Source: Sulfurovum sp.
GTDB lineage: Bacteria; Campylobacterota; Campylobacteria; Campylobacterales; Sulfurovaceae
Assembly: GCA_027071315.1 (NCBI GenBank)
Contig: JALSUP010000042.1
Span: 1 to 40,244, forward strand
Direction: 5' to 3'
DNA: 40,244 nt
Positions 24,673-31,326 of the stretch are shown here, in pieces. Each line of letters starts with the position of its first letter. Position 1 is the stretch's first letter. The notes under the pieces were generated by a model. That model was not told the origin of the DNA. It was given only the letters and a program-made list of their open reading frames with translations, and did no database searches. A program made the translations under genes and the position numbers.

Positions 24673-25191
24673 TTACAAGTACCTTTTGTATTTTTCTTTT
24701 GTTATCTCATAGTCGCTTTTTTCAAAAGTAAAAAAATAGTCTAGTTCACTTTCATTTACTACTTTTGCTCCAAATCTCTTATGAAAAGCTATAACTTTAT
24801 CATTTTCTTTTCGCACATCAAAATGAGATTTTTCAAATCCTAATTTATAAAAACCAAATTCATATATTTGCAATGCAGATTCTATAGCTGTAGTTTTTGG
24901 AGCATCTTCTTTTATAAGCCAACTTCCCCATGAAAAAGAGTCCTCTTGAAAATCATATATTCTTACAAGTCCAAGTTTTTCTTTGCCTTTTGACTCTATT
25001 AGAAAATAGAATTCTTTCTTATCTTTTTCTCTTTGTTTATAATTGCTAATCCATTCTTTTTGAGATTCCACTGTGCCAGTGATCTGTGAAAGGTATTTAG
25101 TTCTATCTTGGTTTTTTCTCATTGTGAAAATAAATTCTGCATCATAAACCTCAACTGTTTTCAATACTATATTTTTACCATGAATTATCAT
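24673..25191 (-). CDS. GNAT-family acetyltransferase (sugar N-acetyltransferase, putative)
   Basis: The 172-residue product starts [20 protein letters not shown] and has the GNAT pattern: [33 protein letters not shown], then the CoA region and [23 protein letters not shown]. It lies between fdtA and fdtB, so it most likely acetylates the 3-amino group of the dTDP-amino sugar, as FdtC does, though FdtC is usually a left-handed beta-helix enzyme, so this would be a non-homologous replacement. The ATG at 25191 overlaps the fdtA end by 17 bases. A longer start inside fdtA is unlikely. Confidence 0.72.
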   Translation of the reverse strand: MIIHGKNIVLKTVEVYDAEFIFTMRKNQDRTKYLSQITGTVESQKEWISNYKQREKDKKEFYFLIESKGKEKLGLVRIYDFQEDSFSWGSWLIKEDAPKTTAIESALQIYEFGFYKLGFEKSHFDVRKENDKVIAFHKRFGAKVVNESELDYFFTFEKSDYEITKEKYKRYL

Positions 25192-25591
25192 TATGAAGTG
25201 CTTCCAAAAATTTATCATACTCTCTAATATAATCACATTCATCATAGTGTTCACTTGCCAAAACGACCAATACACAATCAGAACTAAAGTCTTTCATTTC
25301 TCTCCAAATCAAACCTTCTATCAAAAGTCCTTTTGTTGGAGTATTTAATGTGAGTTCTTCTCTTTTTTTACCGTTATCCAATACAAATGTACAACTTCCT
25401 TTTACAGCTATAGCAATCTGTTTAAGGTTTTTATGAGCATGGAATCCTCTTTCAACACCTTTTTTAGTGTCAAAAATATAGTAAACTCTTTTTATCTCAA
25501 AGGGAGCATTATAGCCTTGTTCTATAGCAATAAGAGAACCTCTTTCATCTCCCTTTATCATAAAATCTACCAGTTTATAAAACGCTGTCAT
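25175..25591 (-). CDS. fdtA: dTDP-4-oxo-6-deoxy-glucose 3,4-ketoisomerase (FdtA/QdtA type, WxcM-like cupin)
   Basis: This small cupin moves the keto group from C4 to C3 of dTDP-4-keto-6-deoxyglucose. The 138-residue product has ERGSLIAIEQG, PFEIKRVYYIFDTKKGVERG, the active-site FHAHKNLKQIAIAVKG with paired histidines, and TKGLLIEGLIWREM. These match FdtA/QdtA proteins, whose products differ only in C4 configuration; FdtA leads to Fuc3N and QdtA to Qui3N, and sequence alone does not separate them here. It overlaps wzt by four bases and the GNAT gene by 17. Confidence 0.85.
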   Translation of the reverse strand: MTAFYKLVDFMIKGDERGSLIAIEQGYNAPFEIKRVYYIFDTKKGVERGFHAHKNLKQIAIAVKGSCTFVLDNGKKREELTLNTPTKGLLIEGLIWREMKDFSSDCVLVVLASEHYDECDYIREYDKFLEALHNDNSW

Positions 25592-26991
25592 GCATTTATC
25601 TTTTGTAGATAATATTGCCCCTGTGTATAAAAAGTTGAATAAAACTGTTTTTCAGGGTTTTTAAAATTAATATTCACTGTTTCTACATTTTTAATGACAT
25701 CTAGAAATTGATGTTGCTGATTATGAATAGTTGGGAGTTCTATAGCTACACCTATATTGTAAACCCCTGCTTTTATAGGGATGTCAATGGCAATAGTAGA
25801 AACATAAATCTCGCTTTCCTGCACACTTGGCAGCATGACATCGTCTTGTGTACTTATCCAGGCAAGTTGCTGTACTCCATCGAGACTGGAGAGTGCACCA
25901 GCAATAACAAAGGTAGGAAGTGACTCTTTAAACAGGATAGACATCTGTAAATAATAACGTTTCTTTGAGATAAGTTCTTTTGTTCTTGCGAATGTTTCAT
26001 CTAAGATAGCTACATCTAAGATCTGTGCCCGTTCATCTCCATAACGCTGCATGATATCGGTAGGGACAATAGCGTCGGTTAGTGCGACAACCACGGGAAT
26101 GGCATCATTGGTGAAATCGTCCATGCTAGAGTCTGTCTCCAGAGTCTCTTGCATTTCCAACTCTTTGAGGTTTTCTGCCACAGCACAATGGTTCATCTCT
26201 ATGTATTGGTCTGTCACGCTGCCAACATCACCAAAGTCTATAAGCTTCCCTTTGTCTATGAATACTGCCTGATTACAGAGTGTTTTGACGGAATGGGTGT
26301 CGTGACTGACAAACAGAACCGTTACACCCTGTTCCATGAGAGATGTCATTTTAGCCATACATTTAGCCTGAAAAACCATGTCACCTACAGAGAGAGCCTC
26401 GTCGACTATTAAGATATCTGCATCTATATTAATAGCAGAAGCAAAAGCAAGACGCGCAAGCATACCGCTTGAATAGCCTTTTATAGGTTGATACAGAAAG
26501 TCACCAATGTCTGCAAATGCTGCAATGGCATCTTTTTTTTGATCTATCTCTTCTTTGCTGAACCCCGTCAAAGTGCCATAAAGATAAATATTTTCAAGGC
26601 CGGTCATTTCCGGGTTGAACCCTGCACCAAGTTCCAAAATAGACGCGATCTTTCCATGTATCTCAATACTTCCACTTGTCGGTGTTAAAACACCAGTGAT
26701 CATCTTTAACAGTGTTGACTTCCCGGCACCATTTTTTCCGACAATACCAACTGTCTCGCCTTTTTTGATCTCGAATGAAACATCATTCATAGCATAGAAG
26801 TCATGGTGGTAAGACTTTTTAAAAGGGTTTAGAGCTTCTTTTAGACGGTCTTGCGGCTTGTCGTAGAGATGATATATCTTGGTAAGGTGGGAAACCTTAA
26901 TGGCGGGGTCCGGGGTCCGGGTTCCGGGTTCAGGGTTCTGGGTTCTGGGTTCTGAGTTCCGAGAAGGCTGTGTGTTGTTTTTATTTGGCAT
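25588..26991 (-). CDS. wzt: Polysaccharide ABC transporter ATP-binding protein (Wzt-like)
   Basis: Wzt energises export of undecaprenyl-linked O-polysaccharide through Wzm. The 467-residue protein has Walker A IVGKNGAGKSTLLKMITG (near residue 83), signature YSSGMLARLAFASAI, Walker B ILIVDEALSVGD and switch LFVSHDTHS. Residues about 310-460 form an extra beta-rich domain like the Wzt carbohydrate-binding domain that selects finished chains. The first 29 residues are unusual: SEPRTQNPEPGTRTPDP comes from eight 7-bp repeat units. The ATG lies inside the end of the four-helix-bundle gene (11-base overlap), so the present start depends on that inserted unit. Confidence 0.92.
   Translation of the reverse strand: MPNKNNTQPSRNSEPRTQNPEPGTRTPDPAIKVSHLTKIYHLYDKPQDRLKEALNPFKKSYHHDFYAMNDVSFEIKKGETVGIVGKNGAGKSTLLKMITGVLTPTSGSIEIHGKIASILELGAGFNPEMTGLENIYLYGTLTGFSKEEIDQKKDAIAAFADIGDFLYQPIKGYSSGMLARLAFASAINIDADILIVDEALSVGDMVFQAKCMAKMTSLMEQGVTVLFVSHDTHSVKTLCNQAVFIDKGKLIDFGDVGSVTDQYIEMNHCAVAENLKELEMQETLETDSSMDDFTNDAIPVVVALTDAIVPTDIMQRYGDERAQILDVAILDETFARTKELISKKRYYLQMSILFKESLPTFVIAGALSSLDGVQQLAWISTQDDVMLPSVQESEIYVSTIAIDIPIKAGVYNIGVAIELPTIHNQQHQFLDVIKNVETVNINFKNPEKQFYSTFYTQGQYYLQKINA
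26905..26960 (-). repeat. 7-bp tandem array (8 units, AGAACCC-like) in the 5' end of wzt
   Basis: Eight contiguous heptamers can be counted. On the plus strand they are two GGGGTCC, one GGGTTCC, one GGGTTCA, three GGGTTCT and one GAGTTCC. Read in wzt they encode SEPRTQNPEP and following residues in frame. The inner end (CTGAGTTCCGAGAAGG) recurs inverted on the far side of the four-helix-bundle gene. Unit drift toward the outer end suggests age differences along the array. Confidence 0.92.
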
Positions 26992-27337
26992 TTAGTTTCT
27001 TTCTTAATGACTGTTGCAGTTTTGTGATCATTGCGATGAGATGGTCAGCTTTATCTATCCATTCTTTACCTATGGTTTTCTCTACATATTGAATATCCAT
27101 TGCAATATATGTCTGCGTAGCAAACTCTGCGGTTGAGCCTTTAGCTATGTCTAAAAAACGGATTTGATCTTTGATGGATGCTTTTTCCATACCTTCAGCT
27201 ATATTACTTGGTATGGACAATCCTGAACGTGTGATCTGGTCTTTAAAGCCAAAATCTTTGCATTCAGCAAAATTTTTATAGACATCTGACGACAAACGTG
27301 CTGCTTTTTTCCAAACATCCAGTCTCTCACACTTCAT
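26981..27337 (-). CDS. Four-helix-bundle protein (S23/Avd-like, TIGR02436 type)
   Basis: The 118-residue helical protein has the family pattern: ERLDVWKKAARLSSDVYKNF, DFGFKDQITRSGLSIPSNIAEG and a C-terminal helix ending QQSLRKKLNAK. Relatives include proteins encoded in 23S rRNA intervening sequences and the Avd accessory protein of diversity-generating retroelements. They are small, basic and thought to bind nucleic acid, with no proven general role. The ATG at 27337 has AGG five bases upstream and is preferred to a GTG at 27343. It separates wzm from wzt, genes that normally touch, and is bracketed by inverted 7-bp arrays. Confidence 0.88.
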   Translation of the reverse strand: MKCERLDVWKKAARLSSDVYKNFAECKDFGFKDQITRSGLSIPSNIAEGMEKASIKDQIRFLDIAKGSTAEFATQTYIAMDIQYVEKTIGKEWIDKADHLIAMITKLQQSLRKKLNAK

Positions 27338-27351
27338 CTGCACCTACCTTC

Positions 27352-27379
27352 GGAACTCAGAGCACGGAATACGGAATAC
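27352..27379 (+). repeat. 7-bp tandem array (4 units) on the wzm side of the four-helix-bundle gene
   Basis: Read on the plus strand the units are GGAACTC, AGAGCAC and two GGAATAC. The inner end reads CCTTCGGAACTCAGAG, the near-perfect inverse of CTGAGTTCCGAGAAGG beyond the gene's other end. The array stops one base before the wzm stop codon, so the four-helix-bundle unit fits exactly between wzm and wzt. Confidence 0.85.
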
Positions 27380-27380
27380 A

Positions 27381-28172
27381 TCAAAGTACATCCGCAAAAT
27401 GAGGTCTGAGTTTTTTAAAGGTCAAGCCGCCAATCACAAAGATTATAGCGGTGACTGTCCAAAAGTAGAGTGTCATCGTCATGTCTTCCCAGAACCATTT
27501 GTGGTAGATCATAGAGTTTCTGTAACCTTCTATGATGTAAACCATAGGATTAAGCTTGATGATCCAGTGGTACTTTTCTGGTATGGTGGAGATATTCCAA
27601 AAAACAGGGGTGAGCCAGAAACCAAACTGTATGACGATGCTAACGAGTTGACCGATGTCCTTGAAGAAGACTACGACTGAAGAAGTGATCCATGAGAGAC
27701 CGATGAGCAGGACAGTAGTGGCAAAAAGGTAGTAGACAATTTGCAGCCAATAGACTTCAGGGGTATAACCATAATACAGAAACATTCCAAACATCAAGAA
27801 GATGAAGAAAATATGGGTGGTAATAGCTGAAAGTAAAGGAATGAGAGGTAAGAGACTTACTCGAAACACTACTTTTTTAACAAGAAAAGAGTTTGCTATA
27901 ATACTGTTAGTACCAGTAGCAAAACCTTCTGCAAAGTAGAACCATGGGAGCATACCCACTACCAGCCATAAGATGAATGGAAAGTTGTCAACTGGTTGTG
28001 ACTTGAACCCGACCTGAAAAACAAACCAAAAAATGGCAATCATCGCTGTAGGTTGTATGAAAGCCCAGAAAACACCAAGCATATTTCCAACATACTTTTG
28101 CTTGAAATCATTTTTTGTGAGTTCTACCAGCAATCTTTTGTTTTGTAGAATGGCTTTTAGAAATGAAAACAA
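27381..28172 (-). CDS. wzm: Polysaccharide ABC transporter permease (Wzm-like)
   Basis: The 263-residue ABC-2 type permease has six membrane helices and pairs with Wzt to export lipid-linked polysaccharide across the inner membrane. Marks of the family are the N-terminal amphipathic segment (LLVELTKNDFKQKYVGNMLG), FWAFIQPTAMIAIFWFVF, FPFILWLVVGMLPWFYFAEG and the C-terminal KLNPMVYIIEGYRNSMIY. It has its own TATAAT box, and its leader contains five 7-bp repeat units. The gene ends at the array that bounds the four-helix-bundle unit. Confidence 0.93.
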   Translation of the reverse strand: MFSFLKAILQNKRLLVELTKNDFKQKYVGNMLGVFWAFIQPTAMIAIFWFVFQVGFKSQPVDNFPFILWLVVGMLPWFYFAEGFATGTNSIIANSFLVKKVVFRVSLLPLIPLLSAITTHIFFIFLMFGMFLYYGYTPEVYWLQIVYYLFATTVLLIGLSWITSSVVVFFKDIGQLVSIVIQFGFWLTPVFWNISTIPEKYHWIIKLNPMVYIIEGYRNSMIYHKWFWEDMTMTLYFWTVTAIIFVIGGLTFKKLRPHFADVL

Positions 28173-28190
28173 GTTTAACCTTTTTCAAAA

Positions 28191-28225
28191 TTTTGAATTT
28201 TGAATTTTGAATTTTGAATTTTGAA
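28191..28225 (-). repeat. 7-bp tandem repeat (TTCAAAA x5) in the wzm leader
   Basis: Five perfect units lie between the TATAAT box at 28254-28259 and the wzm start at 28172, so they are transcribed but untranslated. The unit is the same as the one inside fdtB and has the same orientation relative to transcription. Copy changes would alter leader length and spacing. Confidence 0.93.
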
Positions 28226-28253
28226 TCATATAGATCAATATTTTTTCAGGTGC

Positions 28254-28259
28254 ATTATA
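28254..28259 (-). promoter_or_regulatory. Probable -10 box of the wzm-wzt operon
   Basis: The minus strand reads TTGCTATAATGCACC, a perfect TATAAT 82 bases upstream of the wzm start. The implied leader of about 75 bases contains the five-unit 7-bp array. No -35 is obvious. Confidence 0.5.
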
Positions 28260-28375
28260 GCAAAATTGTTATTAGCTATTAGCTATTATGCTTCTTTAAT
28301 GTGATTAAACACTCATTCAAGCTGTCTTTCCGCTAGGGGCCTTTATGCTGTAAGAGACTTTACTTAGTTTGATAA

Positions 28376-28449
28376 TTACGTATACCAGGCATACATTTTC
28401 TCAATGCTCTCCTGAAGACCAATGTGGTGCTGCCATTTCAGACTATGAA
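28376..28449 (-). pseudogene. 3'-end remnant of an Fcl-like/NAD-dependent epimerase gene
   Basis: The minus strand encodes a tail ending IGLQESIEKMYAWYT and TAA, preceded by LKWQHH. It aligns with the C-terminus of the fcl product just upstream ([20 protein letters not shown]) but differs at many positions. It has no start, follows the fcl stop by about 30 bases and is separated from it by degenerate 7-bp repeats. I read it as the tail of a former allele left after replacement. Another extended SDR epimerase as source is possible. Confidence 0.72.
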
Positions 28450-28857
28450 GTAATATGAATTTTGAATGCTGAATATTTAATTATTTAACTTCATTCTCCA
28501 AATACCAACGATACACTGTTTCAATACCTTCTTCTAACTCTACAGAGTGTTTCCACCCTAATGCATTTAATTTGGAAGGATCTGTGAGTTTGATCATTGT
28601 GCCATCTGGTTTTTCTGTATTAAAAATAAGCTGTCCACGGTAACCTACTATCTTTTTGATCGTTTCTGCTAACTCTTTTATAGATACATCTACACCTGTA
28701 CCAATGTTGATGTGTGTATTTCTTATTTCTTTAGCATCTGGATCATAAGTGTCTTCAAAGTTTCTGTTCTCCATGAGGAATACGCAGGCATCAGCCATAT
28801 CGTGACTCCATAGAAATTCACGGCGTGGCTTGCCACTGCCCCAAATCTCTATGGAAA

Positions 28858-28885
28858 TGTTGAATGTTGAATGTTGAATGTTGAA
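28858..28885 (-). repeat. 7-bp tandem repeat (TTCAACA x4) in the 3' half of fcl
   Basis: Four perfect TTCAACA units on the coding strand encode FNIQHSTFN in frame, just before the conserved [10 protein letters not shown] motif. Orientation is the stop-free one. This is the second array in the same gene. Confidence 0.94.
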
Positions 28886-29506
28886 TTGTTTTTTGATACC
28901 ATACTTTTCAAGTATGTTTAGTATTTCATCTTCTGATGCATTTCCATTTATACCTTCTATGGAAAATTTATTGAGATCTGCTCTGATGGCATCCCAGTTG
29001 TTTTCTTCCAGAGCTTTGCCTAAGTGTATCTTTCTGATAAGCGCAGGCAATACATGTGACTTCTCAAGGTCGAAGTTGTCGTTGGGACCGTAGAGGTTGG
29101 TGGGCATGACTGAGATGTAGTTGGTACCGTGCTGAAGGTTGTAAGACTCGCACATCTTGATGCCGGCGATCTTGGCGATGGCGTAAGGCTCGTTGGTGTA
29201 TTCCAGGGTGTCTGTCAGTAGACAGTCCTCCGGCATAGGCTGTGGTGCGTTTTTAGGGTAGATGCAGGTGGAACCCAGAAACATCAGCTTCTTGACATCA
29301 TGTTTGTAACTCTGGTGGATGATATTGTTCTGGATCTGCAGGTTTTCGTAAATGAAGTCTGCTCTGTAAGTGTTGTTGGCAACGATGCCGCCTACTTTAG
29401 CAGCAGCCAAAAATACGAACTCGGGAACCTCAGATTTAAAAAAGTCTTCTGTGGCTGTTGAGTCTAAGAGATCGAGTTTGACGTACTTAACTGAGTTCGT
29501 ATTTAA

Positions 29507-29527
29507 TGTTGAATGTTGAATGTTGAA
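29507..29527 (-). repeat. 7-bp tandem repeat (TTCAACA x3) at the fcl frameshift
   Basis: Three perfect TTCAACA units on the coding strand, followed by TTAA, which closes the upstream frame. The frame break between the two halves of fcl lies at this array. A fourth unit would restore one continuous frame. Confidence 0.95.
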
Positions 29528-29719
29528 TTGTTTGGAACTCTTGTATGATAGTTTGCTACGATGTTTGTGTAGCCTTTATTTAACAAGTTTTCAATAATAG
29601 CAGAGCCAACGAGACCCGTTCCGCCAGCGACAAAAATCTTTGAGGATTTTTGCATCTTTACGTTGTTATTCATTTTTATCCTTCGCATTCAACATTAAGC
29701 ATTAAACATTGACAATGAA

Positions 29720-30874
29720 CTATTCGAAATAGTTCATTGTCTTATATCCGCCATCTTTCAAATACTGGTCTTTGGTCATCAACTTCAGGTCTGACTTCAT
29801 CATATCGTTGACAAGGTCTTCAAGTTTATGTTCTCTTGTCCATCCCAACTTACTCTCTGCTTTAGTCGGATCACCAATGAGAAGGTCAACTTCTGTTGGG
29901 CGGAAATAACGGGCATCAACTTCGACAACTGTCGAGCCGATGCAATGTTGAATGTTGAATGTTGAATTTTTAATGACTTGATTGTATCGATCTTGATCGA
30001 TGGATTTGATGATACCAACTTCATCGACCCCTTCACCTTTGAATTCAAGCTCGATGCCTGCGTAGGCAAATGCCATTCTGACAAAGTCACGTACAGTAGT
30101 GGTCACACCTGTAGCGATGACCCAGTCTTCCGGTTCGTCTGCCTGGAGAATAAGCCACATCATTCTGACATAGTCTTTGGCATGCCCCCAGTCACGTTTA
30201 GCGTTCAGGTTACCCAGGAAAAGTTTGTCTTGAAGACCAAGTGCTATTTTAGATGCTGCACGGGTGATCTTTCTGGTTACAAAAGTCTCACCACGAACCG
30301 GAGACTCATGGTTGAACAAGATACCGTTACAGGCGAACATATCGTAGGCTTCTCTGTAGTTCACAGTGATCCAGTAAGCGTACATTTTGGCTACGGCGTA
30401 GGGAGAACGCGGGTAGAAAGGTGTGGTCTCTGTCTGTGGGACTTCCTGTACTTTTCCGTAGAGTTCAGAAGTTGATGCCTGATAGATACGTGTCTTTTCA
30501 GTCAGACCCAAAAAACGTACCGCTTCCAAAATGCGTAGTGTTCCCGTACCGTCGGCATTGGCGACATATTCCGGAGTTTCAAAAGAGACAGCCACATGAG
30601 ACATGGCAGCGAGGTTGTAGATCTCGTCAGGTTGTGTCTCCTGGATGATACGGGTGAGGTTCATGGAGTCTGTCATTTCACCGTAATGAAGAATGAGGTG
30701 ACGGTTCTCAACATGCGGATCTTCATAAAGGTGATCAATACGGTCTGTGTTGAAAAGAGAAGCTCTTCTTTTGATACCGTGGACAATGTATCCTTTTTTT
30801 AAGAGGAACTCCGCTAAGTAAGAACCGTCCTGTCCTGTGATGCCTGTGATCAGTGCTACTTTTTGTGCTGCCAT
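29720..30874 (-). CDS. gmd: GDP-mannose 4,6-dehydratase
   Basis: Gmd converts GDP-mannose to GDP-4-keto-6-deoxymannose, the substrate of Fcl. The 384-residue SDR has the NADP-binding [19 protein letters not shown], the active site [16 protein letters not shown] and [15 protein letters not shown], and the C-terminal [24 protein letters not shown]. Residues NSTFNIQHC, between RYNQVIK and IGSTVVEVD, are encoded by three 7-bp units in frame and appear to be an insertion in a loop. AAAGGAAAGAACTA precedes the ATG. The start overlaps the last codon of a GalU-like remnant. Confidence 0.95.
   Translation of the reverse strand: MAAQKVALITGITGQDGSYLAEFLLKKGYIVHGIKRRASLFNTDRIDHLYEDPHVENRHLILHYGEMTDSMNLTRIIQETQPDEIYNLAAMSHVAVSFETPEYVANADGTGTLRILEAVRFLGLTEKTRIYQASTSELYGKVQEVPQTETTPFYPRSPYAVAKMYAYWITVNYREAYDMFACNGILFNHESPVRGETFVTRKITRAASKIALGLQDKLFLGNLNAKRDWGHAKDYVRMMWLILQADEPEDWVIATGVTTTVRDFVRMAFAYAGIELEFKGEGVDEVGIIKSIDQDRYNQVIKNSTFNIQHCIGSTVVEVDARYFRPTEVDLLIGDPTKAESKLGWTREHKLEDLVNDMMKSDLKLMTKDQYLKDGGYKTMNYFE
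29946..29966 (-). repeat. 7-bp tandem repeat (TTCAACA x3) inside gmd
   Basis: Three perfect units on the coding strand encode STFNIQH. The reading frame of gmd is open here, so this array is in an ON state; one unit more or less would truncate Gmd with about 80 residues missing. Confidence 0.94.
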
Positions 30875-30954
30875 TAGTTCTTTCCTTTATTATAAAAATA
30901 GATCGTCATATCTACAAAGCCTTCGAACGAACCGCAGTCAAAATGTTTCCCCTT
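30874..30954 (-). pseudogene. 3'-end remnant of a GalU-like gene
   Basis: The minus strand encodes KGKHFDCGSFEGFV and then [11 protein letters not shown] and TAA. This matches the C-terminus of the intact galU product (KGKRFDCGSVDGFVEATNYFYGKM) with clear divergence. It has no start and begins right after the stop of the nucleotidyltransferase gene. Its last codons overlap the gmd ribosome-binding site and start. It is best explained as the tail of an earlier or second galU copy, cut off when the MNT gene and the present galU arrived. Confidence 0.82.
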
Positions 30955-31290
30955 TTATTTGGCATATAGAATTTTCCCTTTGGTCAATATGTCATCATAA
31001 AACTGGTCATTGACATTTTTGATTCTGTCTTGCATCCGTGAAGTGCTGTCTACAAAGAGGTCAATACCCAACAAATACTTTTTTTGAATTACAAAAAGTT
31101 TTTTTTGTAATTCCAATTTGTATGTTTTTATATTTTCTACTTGCAGATCATCCTTGAGTAAAAAAAGGTCAATATCGCTTTCATTATCTGGTTTGCCATA
31201 AGCATATGAGCCAAAAAGTATGATCTTGTCCGGGTTGAGAGGGAGCAGTAAAGAGACGATTTCATCTTTTACCTTATTGATATCGATCAT
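30955..31290 (-). CDS. Minimal nucleotidyltransferase (MNT) domain protein, orphan
   Basis: The 111-residue product has the nucleotidyltransferase core ILFGSYAYGKPDNESDIDLF (GS-x10-DxD, near residues 35-50). Such proteins usually pair with a HEPN protein as antitoxin, but no HEPN gene adjoins this one. I chose the ATG at 31290, which has AAGGAG ten bases upstream, over a TTG at 31314. The gene sits between galU and a galU remnant, interrupting an otherwise nucleotide-sugar operon. It may be a degraded toxin-antitoxin module or act alone. Confidence 0.8.
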   Translation of the reverse strand: MIDINKVKDEIVSLLLPLNPDKIILFGSYAYGKPDNESDIDLFLLKDDLQVENIKTYKLELQKKLFVIQKKYLLGIDLFVDSTSRMQDRIKNVNDQFYDDILTKGKILYAK

Positions 31291-31326
31291 TGTCTCGGCA
31301 CTCCTTCTTTTCAAGATATATTATTG

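Larger units (their letters stand above)
28173..28480. other. 308-base gap between wzm and fcl: leader, promoter, repeats and a gene remnant
   Basis: From left to right it holds the wzm leader with a TTCAAAA array, a TATAAT box, a short (ATTAGCT)x2 repeat at 28271-28287, about 85 bases in which I see nothing, the tail of an Fcl-like gene, and degenerate heptamers (28455-28475) next to the fcl stop. No intact gene is present. Confidence 0.8.
28481..29673 (-). pseudogene. fcl: GDP-L-fucose synthase gene, frameshifted at a 7-bp repeat (possible phase-OFF state)
   Basis: Fcl converts GDP-4-keto-6-deoxymannose to GDP-L-fucose. The first part, from the ATG at 29673 (AGGA five bases upstream), reads SKIFVAGGTGLVGSAIIENL and [15 protein letters not shown], then ends at TAA (29503-29505) just past a three-unit TTCAACA array. 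The rest continues in another frame from [18 protein letters not shown] through [15 protein letters not shown], the Y-x3-K motif in [10 protein letters not shown], and [13 protein letters not shown] to the stop. The downstream frame is closed upstream by a TAA, so the gene is truly split. One added 7-base unit (or two lost) would join the halves without a stop, to about 399 residues. Confidence 0.88.

Noticed and set aside
28481-29410. Treating the 3' half of fcl as a complete gene starting at a TTG
   Set aside because: It would lack the NADP-binding Rossmann motif, which is encoded in the 5' half; the homology runs on upstream through [10 protein letters not shown] in the same frame.
29978-30475. 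Plus-strand frame opposite gmd
   Set aside because: Antisense to a well-conserved enzyme; no start signal and no domain.
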